Positions 47,561 to 57,700 of a stretch of 64,000 nucleotides of DNA are shown in pieces. The translations under genes and the position numbers were made by a program. Below the pieces are notes generated by a model. The model searched no databases, was not told the DNA's origin, and saw nothing but the letters and a program-made list of their open reading frames with translations. Origin of the DNA: Fen-999 sp964530115. GTDB lineage: Bacteria; Pseudomonadota; Gammaproteobacteria; Burkholderiales; Rhodocyclaceae. The stretch spans positions 6,931 through 70,930 of the forward strand of contig CAZGYD010000104.1 of the NCBI GenBank assembly GCA_964530115.1. The letters are read 5' to 3'. Numbering within the stretch: the stretch's first letter is position 1; the number at the start of each line of letters is the position of its first letter.

Positions 47561-49378
47561 ATGTCCCGTCCCCTGAGAAACATTGCCATTATCGCCCACG
47601 TCGACCACGGCAAGACCACCCTGGTCGATCAACTGCTGCGCCAGTCGGGCACCTTCCGCGACAACCAGCAGGTCGCCGAGCGCGTCATGGATTCCAACGA
47701 CCTCGAGCGGGAGCGCGGTATCACCATCCTGGCGAAGAACTGCGCGATCGACTACGAGGGCACGCACATCAACATCGTCGAGACGCCCGGCCACGCCGAC
47801 TTCGGCGGCGAGGTCGAGCGAGTGCTGTAGATGGTCGACGGCGTGCTGCTGCTGGTCGATGACGTCGAGGGTCCGATGCCGCAAACGCGCTTCGTCACCC
47901 GCAAGGCGCTCGCGCTCGGACTCAAACCGATCGTCGTCGTCAACAAGATCGACCGGCCCGGTGCGCGCCCCGACTGGGTCATCAACCACACGTTCGACCT
48001 CTTCGACAAGCTGGGTGCCACCGAGGAACAACTCGATTTCCCGGTGGTTTTCGCCTCGGCACTCAACGGCTACGCGATGCTCGAGGCCGACCGGCCCGGC
48101 ACGGACATGCGGCCGCTCTTCGAGGCGATCCTCGCGCACGTGCCGCCGCCGGACGTCGATGCCGACGCGCCGCTCCAGCTGCAGATCTGCTCGCTCGACT
48201 ACAGTTCCTACGTCGGCCGGATCGGCATCGGCCGCATCAAGAAGGGGCACATCAGGCCCGGCCAACAGGTCGCCGTGATGTACGGCGACGAGCCGCGCGG
48301 CCTCGCCAAGGTCGGCCAGGTACTGACCTTCCGCGGCCTCGAACGCGAGCCGGTGGCCGACGCCGAAGCCGGCGACATCGTGCTCGTGACGGGGATCGAG
48401 CAGGTCGGCATCGGCATCACGCTCTGTGCCGTCGACCAGCCCGCCGGCCTGCCGCCGATCGCCGTCGACGAGCCGACACTGACCATGAACTTCCAGGTCA
48501 ACACCTCCCCGCTCGCCGGCAAGGAGGGCAAATTCGTCACCAGCCGACAGATCCGCGAGCGCCTGCACAAGGAACTGCTCGCCAACGTCGCGCTGCGCGT
48601 GCAGGACACCGCCGATGCCGATGTCTTCGAGGTCTCGGGTCGCGGCGAGCTGCATCTGACGATCCTGCTCGAGAACATGCGCCGCGAAGGCTATGAGCTC
48701 GCCGTCTCGCGCCCGCGCGTGGTCACGCGCATGGTCGACGGTGAAAGGCAGGAGCCTTACGAACTGCTCACCGTCGATGTCGAAGAGGCGCACCAGGGTG
48801 GCGTCATGGAGGAGCTCGGCCGGCGCCGCGGCGAGCTGCAGGACATGCAGCCCGACGGCAAGGGCCGGGTACGCCTCGAGTACCGGATTCCCGCGCGCGG
48901 TCTCATCGGCTTCCAGGGCGAATTCCTCACGCTCACGCGCGGCACCGGCCTCATGAGCCACGTTTTCGACGACTACGGCCCCTGGGCCGGGCCGATGGCC
49001 GAGCGCAGGAACGGCGTGCTGATCTCGGCCGAGGACGGCAACGCCGTCGCCTACGCGCTCTGGAAACTCCAGGAGCGCGGCCGGATGTTCGTCAGTCCCG
49101 GCGACGCGCTCTACGAGGGCATGATCATCGGCATCCACAGTCGCGACAACGATCTCGTCGTCAATCCGGTGCGGACCAAGCAGCTCACCAACATCCGCGC
49201 CGCCGGCAAGGACGAGGCGATCCTGCTCACGCCGCCGATCCGCCTGACGCTCGAATCGGCCGTCGAATTCATCGCCGACGACGAATTGGTGGAAATCACG
49301 CCGAAGTCGATCCGGCTGCGCAAGCGCTTCCTCAAGGCACACGAACGCAAGCGTGCCGAGCGCGAGGAGGCTGCCTGA
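47561..49378 (+). pseudogene. typA: typA/bipA GTPase interrupted by an in-frame amber codon
   Basis: The full frame would give 605 residues, the normal TypA length. It reads intact except for TAG at 47828-47830, codon 90, where relatives have serine in V-E-R-V-x-S-M-V-D. A single TCG-to-TAG change explains it. Both sides are perfectly conserved: A-H-V-D-H-G-K-T-T (P-loop), D-T/E-T-P-G-H-A-D-F-G-G before it, and N-K-I-D-R-P-G-A-R-P after it. The C-terminal domain ends normally. TypA is a ribosome-binding GTPase needed in stress and cold. The break may be a sequencing error, a real mutation or suppressed; restart at the ATG directly after the stop would lose the P-loop. Confidence 0.9.
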
Positions 49379-49385
49379 CGTGCGC

Positions 49386-49409
49386 CAGACTCAGCCGTGG
49401 TAACACGCC
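49386..49409 (+). repeat. dispersed repeat copy 11 (after typA)
   Basis: Eight bases after the typA stop, in the sense of typA. The core CTCAGCCGTGGTAACACGCC is exact; two changes lie in the leading GAAA. Confidence 0.8.
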
Positions 49410-49423
49410 GGGACGAGGTGCGT

Positions 49424-49576
49424 ATGCTGCGACGCTGGCTGATCCGCATCGCCATCGCCGCTGCGGCGCTCTCGCTGATCGGCTATTTCAGCAGCCCGAC
49501 GGTCAGCCCGCTGATGTGTAAAATTTATTCGCAACGCATGCACGGAGCGCCGGCGGCCGGAACAATGGCGGCATAG
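49424..49576 (+). CDS. small hypothetical membrane protein
   Basis: 50 residues from an ATG at 49424. It starts M-L-R-R-W-L-I-R, followed by an alanine/leucine-rich hydrophobic segment (residues 8-22), then a short polar tail with one cysteine (P-L-M-C-K-I-Y). A GAGG lies about 6 bases upstream. It is followed after 11 bp by the lipoprotein gene, so co-transcription is possible. I do not recognise the family; the later bases (GTGTAAAATTTATTC) are unusually AT-rich, and the ORF may be spurious. Confidence 0.4.
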   Translation: MLRRWLIRIAIAAAALSLIGYFSSPTVSPLMCKIYSQRMHGAPAAGTMAA

Positions 49577-49587
49577 GAGGACACGCC

Positions 49588-50082
49588 ATGACCCTGCCCC
49601 GCTGGTTCCGTTACGTCGTTTTCGCCATTTTCGCCGCACATCTTTCCGCCTGCGACTTCCTCGCCATGAAAGAACTCCAGCCCGGCATCTCGACCGCCAC
49701 GGAGGTTCGCGCGCGTTTGGGCAATCCGGCCCAGGAGTACCGCAACGCCGACGGCACCGTGACCTGGGAATTCAACCGCCAGCCGAACGGCACCGAGTGC
49801 TGGATGGTCACCCTCGGCCCGGACCAGATCCTGCGGAAGATCGAACAGGTGCTTACGGAAGCCAATTTCGCCAAGGTAACGGCCGGCATGGACCGCGACG
49901 AAGTCCGCCGTCTCCTCGGCGCCCCCGGCTGGAAGACGCTCTACAAGAACCTGAACGAAGAAATCTGGGACTGGCGCGTGGCCGGAACGATCCCGACCGA
50001 AGAGGCTCACTTCCACGTTCATTTCGACGCCGGCACCGGCCTCGTCAAGACGACGAGCCGGCGCATCGAGCCAAAGGCCTGA
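49588..50082 (+). CDS. BamE/SmpA-like lipoprotein
   Basis: 164 residues from an ATG preceded by GGAGG. The lipoprotein signal ends in the lipobox L-S-A-C at residue 22. Two copies of the BamE-like fold follow, each with G-x-x-x-x-E-V-R-x-x-L-G-x-P (near residues 38 and 100). The residue after the cysteine is aspartate, the inner-membrane retention signal in E. coli, whereas BamE itself goes to the outer membrane. The role is unknown; it is not in the BamA operon. Confidence 0.8.
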   Translation: MTLPRWFRYVVFAIFAAHLSACDFLAMKELQPGISTATEVRARLGNPAQEYRNADGTVTWEFNRQPNGTECWMVTLGPDQILRKIEQVLTEANFAKVTAGMDRDEVRRLLGAPGWKTLYKNLNEEIWDWRVAGTIPTEEAHFHVHFDAGTGLVKTTSRRIEPKA

Positions 50083-50098
50083 ACCGCGCCGGCGCGGC

Positions 50099-50653
50099 TC
50101 AGTCGCCGCCGCTTTCCCTCACCGCATAGATGGCCGGCAGGTTGCGCCAGGCGCCCTTCACGTCCATGCCGCAACCGAAGAGATAGCGGTCCGGCAGGCG
50201 CAGTCCGACGAAATCGGCGCAGACGGGCTTCTCGCGGCCCAGTTCCTTCTCCACGAGAACCGCGAGCAGGCATGCGCGCGCGCCGCGCTCCAGGAGCCGC
50301 GCGCGGACCGCTGCGAGCGTGACGCCCTCGTCGAGGATGTCATCGAGGACGAGCACGACCCGGTCGCGCACGGGCGTGGCCGGCTCGACGCGCCACTCGA
50401 GCTCATGACCGCGCGTCGTGTTGCGGTAGCGGGTCGCGTGCAGGTAATCGCATTCGAGCGGAAACGCTAGCCTGGGCAGCAGACGACCGGCGAAGACCAC
50501 CGCGCCGCCCATCACGGTGAGCACCAGCGGGTACTCGTCTCGGAGCCGGTCGGTGATTGCCGCAGCCATCCGGTCGATGGCGTCCTCGACCTCGCCCGCG
50601 GAACACAGCAGGTCGGCTTCCGCGAGCACGCGGCGCGCTTCCGCGGGCGTCAT
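50099..50653 (-). CDS. hpt: hypoxanthine-guanine phosphoribosyltransferase family
   Basis: 184 residues from the ATG at 50653, which overlaps the galU stop. The PRPP-binding loop is V-V-L-V-L-D-D-I-L-D-E-G-V-T-L near residue 100. V-M-G-G-A-V-V-F-A precedes it near 47, and D-F-V-G-L-R-L-P-D-R-Y-L-F-G near 147 is the usual purine-binding end. It salvages hypoxanthine or guanine with PRPP. It is last in the smc-zipA-ligA-galU-hpt chain. Confidence 0.88.
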   Translation of the reverse strand: MTPAEARRVLAEADLLCSAGEVEDAIDRMAAAITDRLRDEYPLVLTVMGGAVVFAGRLLPRLAFPLECDYLHATRYRNTTRGHELEWRVEPATPVRDRVVLVLDDILDEGVTLAAVRARLLERGARACLLAVLVEKELGREKPVCADFVGLRLPDRYLFGCGMDVKGAWRNLPAIYAVRESGGD

Positions 50654-51522
50654 CCGGCCAGCCGCCTGCGCAGGAATTCCCCGAAGGCTTCGCCGACCTC
50701 GTGATGGCGGGTGCCCAGCTCGACGGTCGCCTGCAGGTAGCCGAGCTTGGAACCGCAGTCGTAGCGCGTGCCGGCGAACCGGTAGGCCAGCACCTGCTGC
50801 TCGCGCATCAGCGCGGCGATGCCGTCGGTCAGCTGGATCTCGCCGCCGGAGCCCGGCTGCACGTTTTCCAGATGGTGGAAGATGCGCGGCGTCAGGACGT
50901 AGCGGCCGACCACGGCGAGCGTCGACGGAGCCTCTTCGGGCCGGGGCTTCTCGACGATCGCCGAGACCTGCTCGACCCGATCCGCCAGCGGCCGCGAGGC
51001 GACGATGCCGTAACTGCGCGTCTCCGAGCGCGGCACGTCCTGTACGCCGAGCACCGAGCAATGATAGTAGTCGTAGGCATCGACCATCTGGCGCAGGACC
51101 GGCGGATCGCCGTCGAGCAGGTCGTCCGCGAGCAGGACCGCAAAGGGCTCGTCGCCGACCACGGGCTTCGCGCAGAGCACGGCGTGCCCGAGCCCGAGCG
51201 CCTCCGGCTGGCGGATGTAGATGCAGTTGATGTTCTTCGGCAGCATGTTGCGAACGAACTCGAGCATCTCGGTCTTGCCCCGCATCGCCAGTTCGTTCTC
51301 GAGTTCGTAGGCCTTGTCGAAATGATCCTCGATCGCCCGCTTGGAGCGGCCCGTGACGAAAACCATGTCGGTCACGCCGGCCGCGACCGCCTCCTCGACC
51401 GCGTACTGGATCAGCGGCTTGTCGACGATGGGCATCATTTCTTTCGGACTGGCCTTGGTCGCCGGCAGGAAGCGCGTGCCCATGCCCGCGACCGGAAAGA
51501 CCGCTTTCTTGACTTTTTTCAT
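50650..51522 (-). CDS. galU: UTP-glucose-1-phosphate uridylyltransferase
   Basis: 290 residues. The nucleotide-binding start is F-P-V-A-G-M-G-T-R-F-L-P-A-T-K, followed by P-K-E-M-M-P-I-V-D-K-P near residue 27 and V-L-L-A-D-D-L near 130. It makes UDP-glucose for polysaccharides and lipopolysaccharide. It overlaps both ligA and hpt by 4 bp. Confidence 0.96.
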   Translation of the reverse strand: MKKVKKAVFPVAGMGTRFLPATKASPKEMMPIVDKPLIQYAVEEAVAAGVTDMVFVTGRSKRAIEDHFDKAYELENELAMRGKTEMLEFVRNMLPKNINCIYIRQPEALGLGHAVLCAKPVVGDEPFAVLLADDLLDGDPPVLRQMVDAYDYYHCSVLGVQDVPRSETRSYGIVASRPLADRVEQVSAIVEKPRPEEAPSTLAVVGRYVLTPRIFHHLENVQPGSGGEIQLTDGIAALMREQQVLAYRFAGTRYDCGSKLGYLQATVELGTRHHEVGEAFGEFLRRRLAG

Positions 51523-53549
51523 GACTCCAACAGCTCCCTCAATTGCGTTTCGTCCAGCACCCGGATCCCCAATTGCCGGGCCTTGTCGAGCTTCGAGCCC
51601 GGTTCGGCGCCCGCGACGACGAAGTCGGTCTTCGATGAGACCGAGCCGGTCACCTTGCCGCCCCGGGCCTCGATCAGCGACCTCGCCTCGTCGCGGGTCA
51701 TGCCCGGCAACGTGCCCGTCAGCACGAAGATCTTGCCCGCGATGCCGGCTGCCGCCGCCACCCGTTCCTCGCCGGTCGGCCGGACGCCGGCTTCCAGCAG
51801 CCCGGCGATGACGTCCCGGTTGTGCCGCTCGGCGAAGAAGTTCCGGATCGAGGCCGCGACGACCGGGCCGACATCGGGCACCGCCATCAGTCCGGACTCG
51901 TCTGCGCGCATCAACGCCTCCAGGCTGCCGAAATGGCGGGCCAGGTCGCGGGCCGTGCTCTCCCCGACATTACGGATGCCGAGTGCAAAAATGAAGCGCG
52001 CCAGCGACGGCCGCTTGCTGCGTTCGATTTCGTCGAGCAGGTTGGCGGCGGACTTTTCGCCCATGCGCTCGAGTGCCGCCAGCCGGCCGGCATCGAGCGC
52101 ATAGAGGTCGGCCGGGGTCTTCACCAGGCCGGCATCGACGAGCTGGTCGACCAGCTTCTCGCCGAGTCCCTCGATGTCCATCGCCCGCCGCGAGCCGAAA
52201 TGGATCAGCGCCTGCTTGCGCTGCGCCGGGCAGTAGAGCCCGCCCGTGCACCGGGCGACCGCCTCGTCCTGCGGCCGTTCGATCGCCGAGCCGCAGACGG
52301 GGCAGGACTTCGGCATGACGAATTCCTTCGCCGTGGCCGGACGCCGCTCGCGCAGCACGCCAACCACTTCGGGAATCACGTCACCGGCTCGGCGAACGAT
52401 CACCGTGTCGCCGATGCGGATGTCCTTGCGGCGGATCTCGTCCTCGTTGTGCAGCGTCGCATTGGTCACGGTCACGCCGCCGACGAACACCGGCGCGAGG
52501 CGGGCCACCGGCGTGATCGCGCCGGTGCGGCCGACCTGGACGTCGATGGCCTCCACGGTGGTCAGGACCTCCTGCGGCGGATACTTGTGGGCCACGGCCC
52601 AGCGCGGCTCGCGGCTGACGAAACCGAGTTCCGCCTGCTGGGCGAGCGAATTGACCTTGTAGACGACACCGTCGATGTCGAAGGGCAGCGCGTCGCGCAT
52701 GGCCAGGATGCGGTCGTGGAAGGCGACCAGTTCCCCGACGCCGCGGGCGATGGTCCGGTGCTCACAGACCGGCACGCCGAAGCCCATGAGGGCATCGAGC
52801 ACGGCACTGTGCGTCGGCGGCAGCCGCCAGCCGGCCGTCTCACCGATGCCGTAGGCGTAAAAGGACAGCGGCCGCTCGGCCGTGACCTTCGGATCCAGCT
52901 GGCGCACGCTGCCGGCGGCGCCGTTGCGGGGATTGACCAGGGTCGGCCGGCCGGCGCGCCGCTGTTTCTCGTTGTAGCGCTCGAAATCGGGCCGGCTCAT
53001 GAACACCTCGCCGCGCACTTCCAGCAACGGCGGCGGATCGCCGCCCAGACGCAGGGGGATACGATGGATGGTGCGGATGTTCTGCGTCACGTCCTCGCCG
53101 GTCTCGCCGTCGCCGCGGGTGGCCGCCCTCGTGAGCACGCCGTGCTCATAGCGCAGGCTGATCGCCAGGCCATCGAACTTGAGCTCGGCCGCGTACTCGA
53201 CTGGCGGCGCATCCGCCGGCAACCCGAGCGCCTTGCGCACGCGCGCGTCGAAGGCCAGCGCCCCACCCGGCCCGGTATCCGTTTCCGTGCGGATCGAAAG
53301 CATGGGCACCGTATGCCGCACGGGCTCGAAACCCTCGAGCGGCCGGCCTCCGACTCGCCGAGTCGGCGAATCGGGCGTCTGAAGCTCGGGATATTTCTCT
53401 TCGAGTTCCCGCAGTTCGCGAAAGAGGCGATCGTACTCGGCGTCCGGAATGATCGGATTGTCGAGCACGTAATAGGCATAGTCGTGCCGCTCGATCTCGG
53501 CGCGGAGGAAAGCCGCGCGCTCTCGGGCTTCGCGCGGCGCGCTCATCAT
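51519..53549 (-). CDS. ligA: NAD-dependent DNA ligase
   Basis: 676 residues. The N-terminal Ia domain has H-D-Y-A-Y-Y-V-L-D. The AMP-accepting lysine is in E-L-K-F-D-G near residue 120. Four zinc cysteines lie in C-P-V-C-G and C-T-G-G-L-Y-C-P near 412-432. Helix-hairpin-helix repeats and a BRCT domain from about 595 complete the protein. Two adjacent ATGs (53549 and 53546) overlap the zipA stop. Confidence 0.97.
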   Translation of the reverse strand: MMSAPREARERAAFLRAEIERHDYAYYVLDNPIIPDAEYDRLFRELRELEEKYPELQTPDSPTRRVGGRPLEGFEPVRHTVPMLSIRTETDTGPGGALAFDARVRKALGLPADAPPVEYAAELKFDGLAISLRYEHGVLTRAATRGDGETGEDVTQNIRTIHRIPLRLGGDPPPLLEVRGEVFMSRPDFERYNEKQRRAGRPTLVNPRNGAAGSVRQLDPKVTAERPLSFYAYGIGETAGWRLPPTHSAVLDALMGFGVPVCEHRTIARGVGELVAFHDRILAMRDALPFDIDGVVYKVNSLAQQAELGFVSREPRWAVAHKYPPQEVLTTVEAIDVQVGRTGAITPVARLAPVFVGGVTVTNATLHNEDEIRRKDIRIGDTVIVRRAGDVIPEVVGVLRERRPATAKEFVMPKSCPVCGSAIERPQDEAVARCTGGLYCPAQRKQALIHFGSRRAMDIEGLGEKLVDQLVDAGLVKTPADLYALDAGRLAALERMGEKSAANLLDEIERSKRPSLARFIFALGIRNVGESTARDLARHFGSLEALMRADESGLMAVPDVGPVVAASIRNFFAERHNRDVIAGLLEAGVRPTGEERVAAAAGIAGKIFVLTGTLPGMTRDEARSLIEARGGKVTGSVSSKTDFVVAGAEPGSKLDKARQLGIRVLDETQLRELLES

Positions 53550-54712
53550 GAGAACAGGCGAAGCGCCCGCACGCTGCCGGCCTCGATGTCCTGCCGGGCC
53601 ATCCTCTCCTGGATCTCGGCCACCTTGGTCCGGATGCCATCGAGCAGCTCCGGCGTCAGCCGGCTACCGTGCGCATCGACCATCGCGCCACCCAGTGTCC
53701 GGGCCAGATGCTCACCGACCGAGATCATCGCATCGAATACCGCCGGCCCGCCGGCCACCCGCGGCACGTCGAGCGAAAACGTCACGCCATGCGTGGCGAG
53801 CGATTTCATCGACTCCGGCTGGAAGCGCTCGGAGCCGACGTTGCAGACCACGAAACGCGTCTTGCCGCCTTCGTCGAGCGCGTGGAAGCAGCCATCGTCG
53901 AAGAGTGTCAGCCCCGCTGCCTCGAGCAGGCCGCGCAGCTTGGTGCCGGGAAAAGGTTCGCCGGCGGCGGCGATATTCACGCCGAGTTGCAGATCGACCG
54001 AGGCGCAGAAATCGTCGAGTCTCCGCGCGCCCATCAGCACTTCGTCGAAGTCCGGCAGCCGGGCGACGCCGGCGCACTGCACGACCATGTCCCGCACGCC
54101 GTCGAGGAAGGCGGTCAGATCGGCATCGCTGACGGCGCCGCGCCGGTCGGCCAGTTGGAGCGCGGCGCAGACCGTCCGGTAGCGGCCGACGTCGTCGGCC
54201 GACAACTTGTGCCACACAGAAGCCGCCTCGTCGAGGCCCAGCCACGTCAGCGGCTTCTGCACGTTTCCGGCCCAGCGCGCCTGGATGGCCCACAGTCCGG
54301 CGCCCGGCAGGCGTTCCGGGAATTCGATGCGCACGACGCAGTCGGCGATCTCATCGGCGTATTCCGGCGGCAGCGGAGGCGGGGCTTCCGGCTGCGCCTT
54401 TTCTTCCGCCGCAACGGCCGACGGCGTTTCGAGAACGGCCTCGAGATCGCCGATCGCCGGTTCGATGCGCTCACGGCTGTCCTCCTTCGACGCCAGTACC
54501 TCCTTCGGCGCCTGTACCTCCTTCGCCGCCTCGCCGGGCAGAACGGTTCCGGCCGCCGGGGCGTCATCGCCGAGCAACACGTCCGGCTGCCCGCCCTTGA
54601 AGATCTTTTCCGCGAGCCTGCGGTGCTGGCGTTCCTGCCACTTGTTGTAGCCCCAGACACCGACGACCGCGAGCACGCCCGCAGCAATCAGCGCCAGCTG
54701 CAATTCGTTCAT
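53546..54712 (-). CDS. zipA: cell division protein ZipA-like (FtsZ-binding)
   Basis: 388 residues from the ATG at 54712 that overlaps the smc stop. One membrane segment at residues 3-22 comes first, followed by a basic stretch and a Pro/Glu/Ala-rich linker with a K-E-V-x-A/Q-P/S-K-E repeat-like part. The ZipA C-terminal FtsZ-binding domain spans about 245-385. It anchors FtsZ to the inner membrane. The C-terminal domain is more diverged than in gammaproteobacteria, but the position before ligA supports the call. Confidence 0.85.
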   Translation of the reverse strand: MNELQLALIAAGVLAVVGVWGYNKWQERQHRRLAEKIFKGGQPDVLLGDDAPAAGTVLPGEAAKEVQAPKEVLASKEDSRERIEPAIGDLEAVLETPSAVAAEEKAQPEAPPPLPPEYADEIADCVVRIEFPERLPGAGLWAIQARWAGNVQKPLTWLGLDEAASVWHKLSADDVGRYRTVCAALQLADRRGAVSDADLTAFLDGVRDMVVQCAGVARLPDFDEVLMGARRLDDFCASVDLQLGVNIAAAGEPFPGTKLRGLLEAAGLTLFDDGCFHALDEGGKTRFVVCNVGSERFQPESMKSLATHGVTFSLDVPRVAGGPAVFDAMISVGEHLARTLGGAMVDAHGSRLTPELLDGIRTKVAEIQERMARQDIEAGSVRALRLFS

Positions 54713-57700
54713 GCGGCTTCCCTTTCGGTCATGCGCAGCGCCTCTTCGATATCGACCTCGACGACCCGTGAAACGCCCTGTTCCTGCATGGTCACACCGA
54801 TCAGGTGCTGGGCCATCTCCATCGCGATCTTGTTGTGGGTGATGAACACGAACTGTGTCTGGGCCGACATCCTCTTCACCATGCCGCAGAAGCGTTCGGT
54901 GTTGGTGTCGTCGAGCGGCGCATCCACCTCGTCGAGCAGACAAAAGGGCGCCGGATTGAGCTGGAACATCGCGAACACCAGCGCGATGGCGGTCAATGCC
55001 TTTTCCCCGCCCGAGAGCAGATGGATCGTCGAATTTTTCTTACCGGGCGGCTGCGCCATGATCTGGATGCCGGAATCGAGGATCTCGTCGCCGGTGAGGA
55101 TGAGCTTGGCTTCACCACCGCCGAAGAGCTGCGGGAAGAGCTCGCCGAAATGCCGATTGACGGTGTCGTAGGTTTCCTGCAGTTGCTCGCGCGTCTCGCG
55201 GTCGATGCGGCGGATCGCGTCTTCCAGGGTATGGATCGCCGTCGACAGGTCGGACGACTGGGCGTCGAGGAAGCCCTTGCGCTCGCGGGCGACGGTCAGC
55301 TCTTCGAGTGCCGCGAGATTGACCGGACCGAGCGCCTCGATCTCCGCGGTCAGCCGCGCGATGTCGGTGGCGAGAACGCTCTCCTTGAGGGCTGGCGTCA
55401 GGCCCGCGGCAAGCTCCGCCTCCTGCTCCGGCGTCGTGACCCCCGCTTCGACGAGTCGCTGGCTGAATTGCTCGGCGTTCAGTTCGGCCGCCTGCTGCTT
55501 GAGCTTCCAGTCGCCGATCTTCTCGCGCGCCGGCTGGAGTCCCTGCTCGAGCTTGAGCCGCTGCTCCTCCAGCGCCCGCAGCCCGGCGGCCGCGGTCTCG
55601 AGCGCATTGCGCCGCTCGGCGAGCAGCCCTTCGCGACCCGAGCGCGAATCGAGTGCCGACTGCAGCTGCTCCTGGAGCACGGCATCGCTGATCGCTGCCA
55701 GCTCCGCCGTCGCGGTATCCGTCTCGCCTGCAATGCGCTCGAGCTGGAGGCGCGCCGTTTCCGCCGCGCGCGCATTGTCCTCGAGCTTCGACCGGCACTC
55801 GCGCTCGGAAAAGCCGGCTTCCTGGGCTTCGCGGGCAAGCTGGTGCTCCAGGGCGCGCGCCTCCCGGAGCGTGGTGTCCTTCTGCCGCTGGCGCTCGAGC
55901 GCCTCCTCGAGCTGCCGCCGGGCTTCTGCGAGGCGCTCCCGCAGGACGCCCGCCTCGGCTTCGGCACGTGCCAGGCTGTCACGCTCGCCCTCTTCGCCGG
56001 CCCGGATGTCGTCGAGATCACGGGCGATCTGCCCGGCCCTTTCTTCGTAGCGTGCCTGGGCCTGGGCCAGCTTCAGTGCCTCGACGTGCGCCGTGTGCGC
56101 GCGCTGACGGAGTTCCTCGATGAGCTTGCGGACGGCGTGTTGCGACGACTGAGTTTCCGAAAGCGCGTGCTCGGCCGCGGACTGCGCCTCGCGCGCGGCC
56201 GCCTCTTCGGCCTCCAGGGCACTAATCCGGCCGGCGAGTTCCTCGATCTCCCTTTGCCGTTCGATGACGCCGTGCGTCTTCACGTCCGGCACGTAGAGCG
56301 TGAGGCCGTGCGGCGACAGCAGGTCGCCGCGTCGGTTCACCCAGGTGCCCCCGGCGGCAAGCCGCGCGCCCAGGTCGTCGGCACACTGGATGCCGCCCAG
56401 CCATTCGTCGAGCACCGCCGACCAGCGGACGTCGTCGCAGCGAACCTTGGCACGGAGCGAACCGTCCGTCGCTTCCGCGACGCCCTCCCCGGCCGGCCGG
56501 CCGAAAGACACCGTCGCCGGCGGCGGAGAGGCGAGCACGCGCCGGGCCAGCCCGTCGTCCGCGGAAAATGCCGAGAGACGCTCGCGCAACACCGATTCGA
56601 CCGCCGTTTCCCAGCCGGGCTCGACCCGGATCCGACGCCAGAGCGGCAGGGCGTCGGCAAGACCGTTGGCCTTAAGCCAGTCTTCCAGCGCTCCGCTCTG
56701 CTGCACGCGGCTTTGCAGTTGCACGAGCGCGTCGCGTCTCGCGCGCGCTTCCGTGGTCGCCCGATGGGCCGCCGCGAGCCGTTCGCGGGCCTCCTTCAGG
56801 GCCGCCTCCAGTTCCGGCAGGCGCGCCTGGAGCTCCGCGGCCGTCGTCTGCTGCACGGCGAGTTCCTCGCTCGCGCGCGCCTCGGTCTCGCGGGCCGACT
56901 CGAGATGCACCGGATCCGGCGCCGGCAGGCTGGCGCGTTCCTGCTCGAGGCGGACGCGACGGGCGGCGAAATTTTCGATAGCGCGCAGCGCATGGCCACG
57001 GTCGGCTTCGGCGAGACGCAAGCCCTGCTCCGCTTCATTGAGCGCCTTGCGCGCCTCCGCGACCGCGCGGGCAGCCTCTTCCACCGCGGCCTCGGCCTCG
57101 GGCACGCGCTGGGCGGCCTCTTCGTGTCGGGCCTGGGCCGCGGTCAGCCTTTCGGCCGAATTCTCGAGGAGCGCCTTCCAGCGGAACTCTTCCTCCTCGA
57201 CCCTCTTTTGCTCCGACGTCCAGTGTTGCCGTTCCGTCTCGAGCTGGGCGAGTCGGGTTTCCAGGCGCTGGCGCGCATCGCGCAGATGATGGATCTCGGT
57301 TTCGAGCCGCTTGACCTCGGCGTTGGCCGCGTACATTTCCGCCTGGGCGGCATGCAGCGCATCCGAGGCGAGGAAATGCGCTTCACGCGCTTCTTCCACG
57401 CGTGCCTCGACTTCCCGCAACTGGGCGGTCTCGGCCTCGACACGGTTGATCGCCTTCTCGACCTCGCGGGAGAGGCGCTCCGCCTCGGCCCGCGCATCGT
57501 TGCGCTTCTTCAGCCAAAGGAGATTCTGCCGGCGCCCGAGTTCTCCATGCAGCTCGTGGTAGCGGCGCGCCACCTCGGCCTGGCTTTCGAGCCGGGCGAT
57601 CTGGCCCTCGAGTTCGTTGCGGATGTCATCGACGCGCGCCAGATTTTCGCGGGCATCCTCGAGGCGATGTTCCGTCTCCTTGCGCCGCTCCTTGTATTTG

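Noticed and set aside
47831..49378. A separate shorter GTPase-like protein starting at the ATG after the typA stop
   Set aside because: It would lack the P-loop and switch regions encoded by codons 1-89, so it cannot be a functional TypA; the interrupted-gene reading is simpler.
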